Part shown: positions 1 through 8,238 of the stretch, one piece after another
Layout: the number at the start of each line of letters is the position of its first letter
How positions within the stretch are numbered: position 1 is the stretch's first letter
Assembly: GCF_004791585.1 (NCBI RefSeq)
Contig: NZ_SRUU01000014.1
Span: 62,001 to 126,000 of the forward strand
From: Mesorhizobium sp. M1C.F.Ca.ET.210.01.1.1
Lineage (GTDB): Bacteria > Pseudomonadota > Alphaproteobacteria > Rhizobiales > Rhizobiaceae
DNA length: 64,000 nt
Reading direction: 5' to 3'
Notes under the pieces: generated by a model
Told to the model about the DNA's origin: nothing
Databases searched by the model: none
What the model saw: only the letters and a program-made list of their open reading frames with translations
Made by a program: the position numbers and the translations under genes

Positions 1-212
1 CTGCCGATGAACGGGCCGGTCAGCGCCACGACGAGCATGATGGCGACGATCTTGGGCACGAAGGTGAGCGTGATTTCCTGGATCTGGGTCAGCGCCTGGA
101 TGAGCGCGATGCCGATGCCGACCGCCATGGCCACAAGCACCACCGGCGCGGAGGCGGTGAGCACCGTCCACACCGCGTATTGCACGATATCGAGGGCGTC
201 GGCCTCGTTCAT
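1..212 (-). CDS. fliQ: Flagellar export apparatus protein FliQ (3' end cut by window edge)
   Basis: FliQ is a small inner-membrane subunit of the flagellar type III export gate, working with FliP, FliR, FlhA and FlhB. The 70 residues visible begin MNEADALDIVQYAVWTVL and contain a first hydrophobic helix, the polar GIGIALIQALTQIQE stretch typical of FliQ/FliQ-like secretion proteins, and the start of a second helix. The family is about 88 residues, so about 18 residues lie outside the window. It is the last visible gene of the flgE-to-flgD block, 24 nt after flgD, which suggests the same transcript. flhA and fliR are expected beyond the edge by analogy with other rhizobia, but this cannot be seen. 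Confidence 0.9.
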   Translation of the reverse strand, partial: MNEADALDIVQYAVWTVLTASAPVVLVAMAVGIGIALIQALTQIQEITLTFVPKIVAIMLVVALTGPFIG

Positions 213-236
213 GGGCGGACCGCTTACGAAAACCGG

Positions 237-644
237 CTAGGCGGCCGGCTTGATCGACACGCCCGCGCCGACTGGAACCTCGGTGCCGTCCTTGAGCACC
301 GCGATCAGGCCGCTGCTGGCGAGTTTCACGGAAGCCACGATCCCCGTGGTCTTGCCGTCGGCCGAGGTGATCGAACGGCCGATCAACGCGTCAGCCTGCG
401 ACAGCGCCGAGGACTGCATGATCTGGTCGAGCTTGGTGTTGGTCTGGACCGACTGCTCGACCTGCGAGAAGGTCGCGAGCTGCGCGACATATTGCGTCGA
501 ATCCATCGGCTTGGTCGGATCCTGATTCTTCATCTCGGCGATCAGAAGCTTCAGGAACGACTGATAGTCGACGGCGGTCTTCGAGGTCTGCTGGCTGGCC
601 TGGTTGGCGCCAACTGGGATCGTTGTTGTCATATCCACGGTCAT
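237..644 (-). CDS. flgD: Flagellar hook assembly (capping) protein FlgD
   Basis: FlgD caps the growing hook and lets FlgE subunits polymerise. The protein is 135 aa. Residues about 25-75 hold the conserved FlgD N-terminal region (DYQSFLKLLIAEMKNQDPT, then QYVAQLATFSQVEQ). It is much shorter than the enterobacterial protein of about 230 aa and lacks most of the C-terminal Ig/tudor part, as is usual in rhizobia. It starts 6 nt after the flbT stop, consistent with translational coupling. The chosen ATG (644) has a GGGAG about 11 nt upstream; a second ATG four codons in is a possible alternative. Confidence 0.93.
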   Translation of the reverse strand: MTVDMTTTIPVGANQASQQTSKTAVDYQSFLKLLIAEMKNQDPTKPMDSTQYVAQLATFSQVEQSVQTNTKLDQIMQSSALSQADALIGRSITSADGKTTGIVASVKLASSGLIAVLKDGTEVPVGAGVSIKPAA

Positions 645-650
645 CGGTCT

Positions 651-1088
651 CTATGCTCCCATAGCCAGCGCTCGGGGCGCCTCCGGAATGTCGTCGCCGC
701 CGCCAAGCGCCTGGCGCTCGAGCGGATAGATCGCGCGGATCGCCTTCAGCGCCTCATAGATGTGACCCTCGCCGACCATGCGGTCGATCTGCTTCAGAGC
801 GTTGCAGATGTCCTCGTTGTCGAAGCTTGCGATCAGCATCGGCAGCGAGCGGCGGAACATGTCGCGCGCCTCGGCGGCGCCCAACGGGTTCATCAGCATG
901 ATCTGGACGATGAAGTAGAGTTGCCTGAGCGGCGTCGAGGCCTGGTCGGCCTGGATGACATGGCTTTCCAGAAGGAACTGGACGTCGTTCATCAGCTCGA
1001 TAGTGACCTTGCGGTCGACGCGGATGACGGCACCGTTGATGTAGATCTTCTCGTTCGGCTTCAGCGAGATCTTCAGCGTGTTGGTCAT
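651..1088 (-). CDS. flbT: Flagellin expression repressor FlbT
   Basis: The 145 aa product matches FlbT (N-terminus MTNTLKISLKPNEKIYINGA; internal QFLLESHVIQADQASTPLRQLYF). FlbT is a post-transcriptional regulator in alphaproteobacteria; in Caulobacter it acts on the 5' leader of flagellin mRNA and lowers its stability until the hook is complete. Its ATG overlaps the stop of flaF as ATGA, so the two are translationally coupled and probably made in a fixed ratio. The two flagellin genes at 13502 and 14666 are its likely targets. The role in this organism is inferred from the family. Confidence 0.93.
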   Translation of the reverse strand: MTNTLKISLKPNEKIYINGAVIRVDRKVTIELMNDVQFLLESHVIQADQASTPLRQLYFIVQIMLMNPLGAAEARDMFRRSLPMLIASFDNEDICNALKQIDRMVGEGHIYEALKAIRAIYPLERQALGGGDDIPEAPRALAMGA

Positions 1089-1432
1089 TGGATGCCGTCT
1101 CGGATGATCTGGGAGACCTCGATCAATCCTTCGAAATTGTTTGTGCGGCCCTGCCGGATGTCCTCCGTCTCACGCAGCAGCCACAGGCCGATCGAGATCA
1201 GATTGGCGCGCAATTCCTTGGGCAGTGCATTGTCGCTGGAGCCGAGATCCTCGACGAAGGTGGTCCAGATGCGGTTGGTGAAGTGCAGTGCCTCGACCGC
1301 TTCCATCGATTCCGGCCCGACGGCCGCTGCCGCGGACAACATGTCGATCGAGCGGGTGAGCAACTGCCGCTCCCGATCCTTGGCGTCGGTGACGGAGTCG
1401 GTCTGGATGTCGGCGTAAGAGAATTGGTACAT
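1085..1432 (-). CDS. flaF: Flagellin synthesis regulator FlaF
   Basis: This 115 aa protein is FlaF, the positive partner of FlbT needed for flagellin translation or secretion in Caulobacter and Brucella relatives. It starts MYQFSYADI and contains the family pattern ALHFTNRIWTTFVEDL followed by LPKELRANLISIGLW. It lies 31 nt after flgL and overlaps flbT by 4 nt (ATGA). No strong Shine-Dalgarno sequence precedes the ATG at 1432. Gene order flgE-flgK-flgL-flaF-flbT-flgD is the standard rhizobial arrangement, which supports the call. Confidence 0.92.
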   Translation of the reverse strand: MYQFSYADIQTDSVTDAKDRERQLLTRSIDMLSAAAAVGPESMEAVEALHFTNRIWTTFVEDLGSSDNALPKELRANLISIGLWLLRETEDIRQGRTNNFEGLIEVSQIIRDGIQ

Positions 1433-1463
1433 CGTGGAAGCTCTGGCGTTCCGGGTGAGGTTG

Positions 1464-2513
1464 TCAGGTCAGGTACTTCAACAGGCTGAGCTGCTGCAGA
1501 CGCGCGGTCAAGGCGAAGGATGTCTCGATATGTTGCGTCAAATCGGCGACGCGGGTGGCGGCCTCCGACGGGTCGACGCCTTCGAGGTCGAGGATGTGCT
1601 TCTCGAACAGGTCGACCTGGGTCTTCATACGGTCGCTGGCGTCGGACACGCGCTGCTGGGCAAGGCCGGTTTCGGACCGCACCTGGACGATGCCGCCTAT
1701 GGCTTCGCCGACCAGCTTCTGCGCGCGGCTGACGATCGTGTTCTGTCCGGCCTGGCTGATGCTGCCGGTGAAGAGCGTGCTGACCATGGCGGCGGCCATG
1801 GCGAGCTTGCGGATGCCTTGCTCGTTGGCGCTGACCGATGTCTGCGTGGTCTCGCTCAGCGAGATGCGGCTGGTGATCTGATCGTCGGTGGCGTTCGACC
1901 AATTGGTCTGCCAGCCTGAGCCCAGGAACTGCGGTTCCACCTGGGTGGTGATAAAGTTGTCCATCTGGGCGGAGGTGATGCCGGCGGCCGCCGGATCGCT
2001 CTGCGTGAAGCCGAAATAGCTGACGAAGGCGGCGTCGAACGCCGCCTTCGCCGGCGAGCCGGCGGCCGTAAAGTCCTCGATCGGCTTGACGTCGGTGTTG
2101 GGGCCGGCAAACAGGTATTCGCCGTTGACGCTGGTGTTCAAGATGCCCGTCATCTGCTGCAGCGCTGAGGCGCCGGCGGTCTGCGTGATGCTGGTCGAAG
2201 AGTCGCCCGACACGGCGCTGGTCAGCGCCGTCAGAAGGTTCTGCGCGACGTCGGAGAGCTGGCCCAGCGAATCCTGCGTCGACGTCAGGCGCGCGGCGAC
2301 CAGCGAGTTGGAATCGATGATGCCGTTCAGCCGGTCGAGATCGCGCTGGAAAGTGACGGCCTGGGTCGTACGTCCGCCAAGCGCCAGGCCGACATCCGCG
2401 ACCTTGCCGGTCTGGGATTCGGTCGTTGCCTTGACGAGTTCGGCCTGCATGCGCATCTGCTGATAGCGCAGGGCGTTGGAGATGGCGGCTGAGGAGACGG
2501 CTGTCGCTTTCAT
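1464..2513 (-). CDS. flgL: Flagellar hook-filament junction protein FlgL
   Basis: FlgL (HAP3) is the second adaptor between hook and filament. The 349 aa protein has the flagellin-like N-terminal coiled coil (SSAAISNALRYQQMRMQAEL) and C-terminal coiled coil (FEKHILDLEGVDPSEAATRV, then TARLQQLSLLKYL), with a variable centre. The N-terminus is secreted by the flagellar export system without a cleaved signal. It starts 3 nt after the flgK stop; a weak GGAT precedes the ATG. Adjacent flgK and similar termini distinguish it from a flagellin. Confidence 0.93.
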   Translation of the reverse strand: MKATAVSSAAISNALRYQQMRMQAELVKATTESQTGKVADVGLALGGRTTQAVTFQRDLDRLNGIIDSNSLVAARLTSTQDSLGQLSDVAQNLLTALTSAVSGDSSTSITQTAGASALQQMTGILNTSVNGEYLFAGPNTDVKPIEDFTAAGSPAKAAFDAAFVSYFGFTQSDPAAAGITSAQMDNFITTQVEPQFLGSGWQTNWSNATDDQITSRISLSETTQTSVSANEQGIRKLAMAAAMVSTLFTGSISQAGQNTIVSRAQKLVGEAIGGIVQVRSETGLAQQRVSDASDRMKTQVDLFEKHILDLEGVDPSEAATRVADLTQHIETSFALTARLQQLSLLKYLT

Positions 2514-2516
2514 GGC

Positions 2517-3971
2517 TTATCCCACCGCGCTCAACAAGGCGTTCAGCATGTCGTCGACCGTCTTCATCATGCGCGCTGACGCCTGATAGGTGTGCTCGAG
2601 GTCGAGAAGCAGCGACATTTCCTGGTCGACATTGACGCCGGTATCGTTCGACAGCACTTCGGCGGTGCGCGCGGCCAGCGCCTCCTTGGCGTCGGCGTTG
2701 GTCGAGGCCTGCTGGCGCACGCCTTCGAACCAGCCGATGGCGTTCGCTGCGTAGTCGGAGACACCAGAAGTGGCGGTGATGCCGGCGGAGCTGTCGAAGG
2801 CCATCGGCTGATCCAGCTTGTTGCCGTAGGCGATCAGAAGGTCCGAGTAGGAAGCGGCGCCGCTGGTGTTGGAAACATAGGCCGCGCCGTTGGCGCCGCC
2901 GTCGCGCAACAGCGCCGCGCTGCCGCCGGCGCTCGGGTCAAACGCGGCGTTGACGCTGATCGAGCCGGCGAGGCCGTTGACCAGGGTGCCGGAAGCGGGA
3001 ATAGCCGGCGCGCCGGGCCAGGTGAACAGTCCGGCGGCGTTTGGCTGAGACGGCGCGGTCTCGGCAAATGCCGTGATCAGGCCGCGGGCGATCTCGTCGA
3101 GCTGGCTCTGCATGGTCGCGGCGACGCCGTCGCGCAGCGTCAGCATGCCGGCAAGCTTGCCGTCGGCGCTGCTGTTGTCGCCGGTGCCCGCCGAAAGCGG
3201 CACGTTGTCGATGTAGATCGTGTTGCCGGGCGCGCCGGCCGTGTAGCCGGCCGAGGGCGTGAAGGTCACCGAACGCGGCACCGTCTCGAACAGCGTCGTG
3301 CCGTCCTTGGTGGTGATGACCATATCGTTGTCGCCGCGCGTGAAGGTCGAGACCGGGACATATTCCGCGATCTTCTTCAGAAGCGCGTCGCGCTGGTCGA
3401 GCGCGTCGGACACATCCGTGCCGGAACGCGTGCCGGCGATGACGGCCGTGTTGGCGTCCTGGAACTGGCCGAGCAGCGAGTTTAGGTCATCGACCGCGGT
3501 GGCGATCTGGCCATCGGTCTGGGTGCGGAAATCCTGGATCGCCTTGGTGCCGTCGTTCAGCGAGCTCACCACCTGCTTGGCTGCGTTGATGACGCTGGCG
3601 CCGAGATTCTGGTTCGAAGGCGTGGTGGCGTAGAGCTGCAGCGCCCGCTGCAGATTGGCGATCGCGGTCGACGGGGACGACGCGTTGTCGACCCCGTTGA
3701 CGGAGAGGTCGAGCTGATCCATGCCGCTGTAAAGCGCGCTCTGGCCGCTCCATGCCGACAGCGCGGAAAGGTTCTGCCGGAACAGGAGGTCATTGGCGGC
3801 GCGCTGGATCTCCACCGATCGCGCGCCGGGCGCCGTGCTGGTGACGACGGCGACGCGGCGGGCATAGTCCGGGTTGGATGCGTCGGCCACATTGCGCGAC
3901 ACGACGCTCGTTTGCTTGGACGTGGCCAGGAGCGCCGACTGGGCGATGCTTAATGCGGTGGAAAGCGACAT
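2517..3971 (-). CDS. flgK: Flagellar hook-associated protein FlgK
   Basis: FlgK (HAP1) is the first hook-filament adaptor. The 484 aa protein has the rod/hook-type N-terminus (LSTALSIAQSALLATSKQTS, then VVSRNVADASNPDYARR) and a C-terminal helix (DQEMSLLLDLEHTYQASARM, then MKTVDDMLNALLSAVG), both typical of FlgK. The large middle domain is Ala/Gly/Ser rich. It lies 32 nt downstream of flgE and 3 nt upstream of flgL. The start ATG at 3971 gives the expected N-terminus; its ribosome binding site is weak. Confidence 0.94.
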   Translation of the reverse strand: MSLSTALSIAQSALLATSKQTSVVSRNVADASNPDYARRVAVVTSTAPGARSVEIQRAANDLLFRQNLSALSAWSGQSALYSGMDQLDLSVNGVDNASSPSTAIANLQRALQLYATTPSNQNLGASVINAAKQVVSSLNDGTKAIQDFRTQTDGQIATAVDDLNSLLGQFQDANTAVIAGTRSGTDVSDALDQRDALLKKIAEYVPVSTFTRGDNDMVITTKDGTTLFETVPRSVTFTPSAGYTAGAPGNTIYIDNVPLSAGTGDNSSADGKLAGMLTLRDGVAATMQSQLDEIARGLITAFAETAPSQPNAAGLFTWPGAPAIPASGTLVNGLAGSISVNAAFDPSAGGSAALLRDGGANGAAYVSNTSGAASYSDLLIAYGNKLDQPMAFDSSAGITATSGVSDYAANAIGWFEGVRQQASTNADAKEALAARTAEVLSNDTGVNVDQEMSLLLDLEHTYQASARMMKTVDDMLNALLSAVG

Positions 3972-4003
3972 GCGGGTCTTTCACGGGCTGGCGCCCGAAG
4001 GGG

Positions 4004-5260
4004 TTATCTCTTCAGGTTGACCAGGACATCCATCAGGTCGGAACCGGTCTGGAAGACCTTTGAATTGGCGGTGTAGCTGCGCTGCGCCGCGATCATGTTG
4101 GTCAGTTCCTCGGCGATATCGACGTTGGAATTCTCGAGTGCTCCAGAGACGACCGCGCCAAGCTTGCCTTCATTGGCAAAGCCGATGCGGACGGCGCCGG
4201 AGTCGGCGCTTTGCACATAGACGTTGCCCGGCATCGCGGTGAGGTTGTCGGGGCTCTGAACGTCGGCCAGCGGAATCTTGTAGAGCGGCTTGGTGGAGCC
4301 GTCCTGGAACTGCGCGTAGATGACGCCGTCCTGGCTGATCTGGATCTTTTCGATCGTGCTCGGGGCATTGCCGTTGACCTTGGCATCGGAGACCGTGAAG
4401 CCCGTGCCGAGCTGCGTCAGCTTTGAAAGATCGAGATTGAGCGTCGACCCGTTCGGCACCGTAAAGGAGAGGCCTGTGGTCGCGCCGGTCAGCTTGCCGG
4501 TGGTGGTGTCGAAGGTGAGGTTGGCCGAACCCAGCGCGCCGCCGGTATAGGGAAAGGACGTGCCGGCGGTCGCTTTCGACTGGTCGAAGACCGAAACCTC
4601 CCAGGTGCCGGTGCCGGTCTTGGTGAAGTAGACGTCGAGCAGCACCTTGTTGCCGAGATTGTCGTAGGCGACCAGCGAGGATTTCGACGTGTACTGCGCC
4701 GAAGCGCTGTTGGTCGACGGCAGGCTGCCTGCCGCGACCGGCGTCGCGCCTGCCGGCAGGTTGCCGGTGAAATTGCCTTCCGTGCTCGGCGTCGCCGTCA
4801 TCTCCTGATCGGAGATCTGCACCGGCACCAGGCCTTCGAAGCCGTTGGCGGTCGCGGCCGGCTCGCCGTTGGCGTAGCTGTAGGCCATCAACTGGTAGCC
4901 GGCGGCGTTGACCAGCCTGCCCTGCGCATCAGGAACGAAGGCGCCGGCCCGGGTCAGATAGGGCGTGCCGCTCGGGTCCTGCACGACGAAGAAGCCATCG
5001 CCATTGACGGCTAGGTCGGACACCGAAGTGGTGTATTGCAGAACGCCTTGCGAGCTGACGGCGGAGCGGATCGTGGTGGTGACGCCGCCCGAATTGTAGG
5101 CGCCGCCGGTGGTCGGCATGATCAGCGTCGAGAATTCGGCGGAGGAGCGCTTGTAGCCGGTGGTGTCGGAGTTGGCGATGTTGTCGGCCACTGTGGACAA
5201 GCGGTTGGCCTGAGCGTTCATACCGGAAACGCCGGTCCGCATCATTCCATAGAGGCTCAT
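4004..5260 (-). CDS. flgE: Flagellar hook protein FlgE
   Basis: FlgE polymerises into the hook. The 418 aa protein starts MSLYGMMRTGVSGMNAQANR, followed by the rod/hook motif VADNIANSDTTGYKRSSAEF, and ends with the conserved ENSNVDIAEELTNMIAAQR block and SKVFQTGSDLMDVLVNLKR. It is the first gene of the flgE-flgK-flgL-flaF-flbT-flgD-fliQ run, separated from the rem-like regulator by 196 nt that contain a 47-nt palindromic repeat, so a promoter between the two genes is likely. FlgE is the class of substrate whose export is stopped by FliK at 6868-8238. Confidence 0.95.
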   Translation of the reverse strand: MSLYGMMRTGVSGMNAQANRLSTVADNIANSDTTGYKRSSAEFSTLIMPTTGGAYNSGGVTTTIRSAVSSQGVLQYTTSVSDLAVNGDGFFVVQDPSGTPYLTRAGAFVPDAQGRLVNAAGYQLMAYSYANGEPAATANGFEGLVPVQISDQEMTATPSTEGNFTGNLPAGATPVAAGSLPSTNSASAQYTSKSSLVAYDNLGNKVLLDVYFTKTGTGTWEVSVFDQSKATAGTSFPYTGGALGSANLTFDTTTGKLTGATTGLSFTVPNGSTLNLDLSKLTQLGTGFTVSDAKVNGNAPSTIEKIQISQDGVIYAQFQDGSTKPLYKIPLADVQSPDNLTAMPGNVYVQSADSGAVRIGFANEGKLGAVVSGALENSNVDIAEELTNMIAAQRSYTANSKVFQTGSDLMDVLVNLKR

Positions 5261-5337
5261 GGATACGTCTCCTCGGTGGCTGAAAGCGCGTCGCGGCGAA
5301 ACGAATTCAGGCGGCGCGCTCTATGTCTTTGCTTTGA

Positions 5338-5384
5338 TGCATGTCGTTCTCCCAGGACCCCTGCGCATTTTTGGCCGACATGCA
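5338..5384. repeat. 47-nt palindromic intergenic repeat, copy 1
   Basis: The element has perfect 9-nt inverted ends, TGCATGTCG and CGACATGCA, around a loop containing CTCCCAGG and a T-rich right arm. A copy of the same length and orientation lies at 40519-40565. I recognise this as one of the short imperfect palindromes scattered between genes in Mesorhizobium-like genomes. It sits between rem and flgE, about 80 nt upstream of the flgE start. Confidence 0.75.
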
Positions 5385-5456
5385 TTGGATCAGAGGCCGT
5401 CAGGGTAGGCCTCGTGTCTTGCGCGAGGCTGGCGCGGGCTGTGCCGGCAGGGGCCA

Positions 5457-6125
5457 TCAGAACACCAGCCGGTAGCCGAGGAACCTCTTGGAATCGATCG
5501 GGTCGTGACCGAGTTTCTCGCGCAGTTTCTTGCGCAGCTTCGAGATGTGGCTCTCCACCACGTTCTCCTCGACCTCTTCGTCGAAGATGCCGTAGATGGC
5601 GTTGAACACCTGCGTCTTGGTCACGCGCCGGCCGCGATTGCTGGCCAGATATTCCAGGATGCGCCGCTCGCGGCGCGGCAGCGGCAGCGGCTCGCCGTCG
5701 ATCTCGGGGTCGCGTCCGTCCATGAAAATGCGCATCGCGCCGACTTCGGTGTAGGCGGCCTCTTCATGGGCGCGGCGCCGGATGGCGGTGATGCGGGCGA
5801 GAATCTCGCGGATGTGCACGGGCTTGCGGACGACGTCGTCGACGCCGCTCTCGAAAAGCCGCAGCGTGTGTTCCAGCGAGTGCTGCTCGCTGAGCGCGAT
5901 CACCGGTGCGCCTGTGCGGTCGCGGATCTGGCGCGGCGACACGGCGCCGTCGCGGCAGTCGCCTATGAGGAAGGCCCTGACAGATCTGAGGTCGGTGTCG
6001 GCGGCGGAGTTCACCCACTCGCCGAACTCGCCCGGCGCGAAGCCCGCGGTGGCGACGCCCTCGCGGTCGAAAAGTGAGCTATAGCCCTCAGTTACGAGCT
6101 CTCGCTCATCAACGATCACGATCAT
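5457..6125 (-). CDS. rem: OmpR-type flagellar transcriptional regulator (Rem/FtcR)
   Basis: This 222 aa protein has an N-terminal receiver-like domain (about 1-115) and a C-terminal OmpR/PhoB winged helix (about 125-222; [20 protein letters not shown], then [20 protein letters not shown]). Its position directly upstream of flgE and downstream of fliK identifies it as the orthologue of Rem of Sinorhizobium and FtcR of Brucella, which activate hook and filament genes below VisNR. The receiver is atypical: acidic residues D6/E7 and K101 are present, but the Asp at the expected phosphorylation strand (D56, in LIGDC) lacks the usual following M-P. No histidine kinase is next to it, so phosphorylation-independent control is possible. 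Confidence 0.88.
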   Translation of the reverse strand: MIVIVDERELVTEGYSSLFDREGVATAGFAPGEFGEWVNSAADTDLRSVRAFLIGDCRDGAVSPRQIRDRTGAPVIALSEQHSLEHTLRLFESGVDDVVRKPVHIREILARITAIRRRAHEEAAYTEVGAMRIFMDGRDPEIDGEPLPLPRRERRILEYLASNRGRRVTKTQVFNAIYGIFDEEVEENVVESHISKLRKKLREKLGHDPIDSKRFLGYRLVF

Positions 6126-6347
6126 CGGCCCGCCCTCCGAATCATCTCATTTGCCCCGTGCGAAAAGGGGTACCCGGTGGCGGGAATCCTGAAAAACCGT
6201 CATTTCTTGTAGCTATTTTCTTGGGAGTTTTTTTGGGACCCGTAATAAAAGCGGTTGCAAAAGTGTACTGGCGGCGTCGGATCGCGACGATACTGGAGCC
6301 GCCGTGAACCTCGTTTGCGGCGGGCCGCGGGTCTGCCGCGGTGACAA

Positions 6348-6938
6348 CTATTGATTGCAGAAAGTGCTGGCGTTCGGCGTCCATTTGCCGAAGCCGGTGG
6401 CGACCATGTTGGCAATGACGCGGCAGACATAGACCTTCTGTGCCGGGTCGTTGTCAGGCCCGGCATGGTAGCGGGCCACGGCCATCGACCAGGTCACGTG
6501 GCGGGCATGGAGGCTTGCCAGGAAGCGTGCCGCGTAGTCGACGTTCTGATGCGGGTCGAGCATGTCCTCGACGCTGCGGAAATGCGTGCCGTGATAGCGA
6601 TGATTGATCTGCATGCAGCCGAGATCGATCAGCGTCTTGCCTTCGCGGCGGGCATTCTCGAATGCCGAGAGCGCTTCCGCACGGCTGTGCGGAAAGACAG
6701 CTTTTCCTTCTATATTCAAGGCATTAGGCTGAAGGCTCCCCTTCTTCCCGGTCTCGGTCAGGCCGACCGCATAGAGGATTCCCGCCGGCACGCCGTAGCG
6801 GTCGGCGGCACGCAGGATCTCCGGCTCGCAAGGATTGGAGGCGCTCGCGGCGGCGGCGGCAGCCAGGCTAGATATAGATATCGTCGCCACCGCGCTCGCG
6901 AAGAGGCGGAGCAGCGCGGCTGAATTCCTGTGCGCCAT
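6348..6938 (-). CDS. Flagellar-cluster lytic transglycosylase (SLT domain)
   Basis: This is a secreted 196 aa peptidoglycan lytic transglycosylase, probably opening the wall for rod assembly, since no FlgJ muramidase is seen here. A signal peptide ends around residue 34 (SSLAAAAAASAS). The SLT fold shows the catalytic Glu at about residue 62 in AVGLTETG, and GCMQINHRYHG about 50 residues later. ATG 6938 is chosen because GGGAAGGA precedes it and it begins the signal peptide; the longer reading to 7052 is only fliK antisense-of-frame overlap. The first 71 nt lie inside the 3' end of fliK in another frame. Equivalent to orf38 of the Sinorhizobium motBCD-rem cluster by position. Confidence 0.88.
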   Translation of the reverse strand: MAHRNSAALLRLFASAVATISISSLAAAAAASASNPCEPEILRAADRYGVPAGILYAVGLTETGKKGSLQPNALNIEGKAVFPHSRAEALSAFENARREGKTLIDLGCMQINHRYHGTHFRSVEDMLDPHQNVDYAARFLASLHARHVTWSMAVARYHAGPDNDPAQKVYVCRVIANMVATGFGKWTPNASTFCNQ

Positions 6939-8238
6939 TGCCGTCGTTCCTTCCCGGTTGCCGATCGCCGCCGGCGCTGTTGCCGCCCGAATTCCCGGGT
7001 TGGAATGAAGGCTGGTCGCGCCCCGTCGACATCGGCAGGGCGCCGTTCGCATCGGCGCGGCCAGACGAATGAACTGCGATCGAGGGTTGCAAGATGGTCA
7101 CCTGATCGACCTCGAAGCCAAGGCCGCGGAGCGACTTGATGATGGCGTCGCTGTCGGCGGTCAGCCGGCGGTATGCCTCATGCGTCTCCGGCTTCATCTC
7201 AATAGAAAGTTGCTCTCCCGAGAGCCGAAGGCTGGCGGTCACCATGCCGAGCTCCGAAGGATGGAGCTCGATCTTGAGCACATGTGTCGGAATGGCAACA
7301 GAATTGGCCGTTTGAGAGGCAAGCGAGGCGCTCGAGAAGGCCTGCTGAACGCCATTGTCCGAGGCGATCGCCTCGACCAGCGCCGATGCGGTCTGGCCGA
7401 TGGGGTTTTGCGCCGGCGCCGGGAAGCTCTGCTGGCTGACGACATCCATGCGACCGGCGGCGGGGGATGGCTTGGCCTGATTGATCGAGGCGATAGATTG
7501 GGCCGTCTTCTGGGCGGCTGCCGGCCGCCAGGCTTGCGGCGCCGCGGCGTCGGTCTCGGCTCCTTGCGTTCCCGGCTGGATGCCGTCCTTGCCGACCAAT
7601 GTGTCCGCGGCCAGACCGACGCTGGCCGGTTTCCGGCCGAAGTCGGGCCCGGATTTCCCCGTCGCCATCGTCGCGCGACCCGATTGCGGCAATGGCCCGG
7701 AATCTTCTGAGGCGTCGGTCAGGGTGCGTTTGCCCTGACGGATCGTCAGCTGCGAAGAGGCGGACTGGCCGATCGAGGGCTGGATCCCTGCCTCTCCCTC
7801 GGCGGCGGACCCGCCGCGATCGGCTTTTGTCGAGGTTGCGAAATGGCGGATGTCGCTCAGCGCCATCAACAAGGGCAAGCCATCCTGGGGCGATGCCGCA
7901 TCGGATGACTGCGCCGTTGTGCCGGCGTCGTCCATCGCTTTCGCATGATCGGCGTCGGCGTTGGTCCTCGTGGCCTTTCCGGATGGCTTTTGCACGGCAG
8001 TCTTGCTCTGCCCATCCTGGTCAGGCTGCACTTTGGGCGAACCGGCAGGGGCGCGCCGCGCCGGATGCGAATCGGAGGAAAGGGACTCGGCCGAGCGCTT
8101 GCCTTGCCGGGCCGATTTTTCGGCGCCGTGCACCATCTCGCCGAAATCCGCGCCATTTTCCCTCCCGCCGGCTGCGTGCTGACGTGATTGGGGGTGGGCG
8201 GATCCGGGTCCCGGCAGGGCCTGACTGATGCTGGTCAT
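6868..8238 (-). CDS. fliK: Flagellar hook-length control protein FliK (formerly MotD)
   Basis: The 456 aa protein has a long, poorly conserved, Ser/Gln/Ala-rich N-terminal two thirds, expected for a molecular ruler, and a compact C-terminal hook-length domain at about residues 310-390 (LKIELHPSELGMVTASLRLS, then MKPETHEAYRRL). FliK measures hook length and switches FlhB export specificity. It overlaps the motC stop by 4 nt (ATGA) and its own 3' end overlaps the transglycosylase gene by 71 nt. In Sinorhizobium this gene was first called motD because mutants do not swim. The start ATG at 8238 fits the ATGA coupling. Confidence 0.9.
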   Translation of the reverse strand: MTSISQALPGPGSAHPQSRQHAAGGRENGADFGEMVHGAEKSARQGKRSAESLSSDSHPARRAPAGSPKVQPDQDGQSKTAVQKPSGKATRTNADADHAKAMDDAGTTAQSSDAASPQDGLPLLMALSDIRHFATSTKADRGGSAAEGEAGIQPSIGQSASSQLTIRQGKRTLTDASEDSGPLPQSGRATMATGKSGPDFGRKPASVGLAADTLVGKDGIQPGTQGAETDAAAPQAWRPAAAQKTAQSIASINQAKPSPAAGRMDVVSQQSFPAPAQNPIGQTASALVEAIASDNGVQQAFSSASLASQTANSVAIPTHVLKIELHPSELGMVTASLRLSGEQLSIEMKPETHEAYRRLTADSDAIIKSLRGLGFEVDQVTILQPSIAVHSSGRADANGALPMSTGRDQPSFQPGNSGGNSAGGDRQPGRNDGNGAQEFSRAAPPLRERGGDDIYI

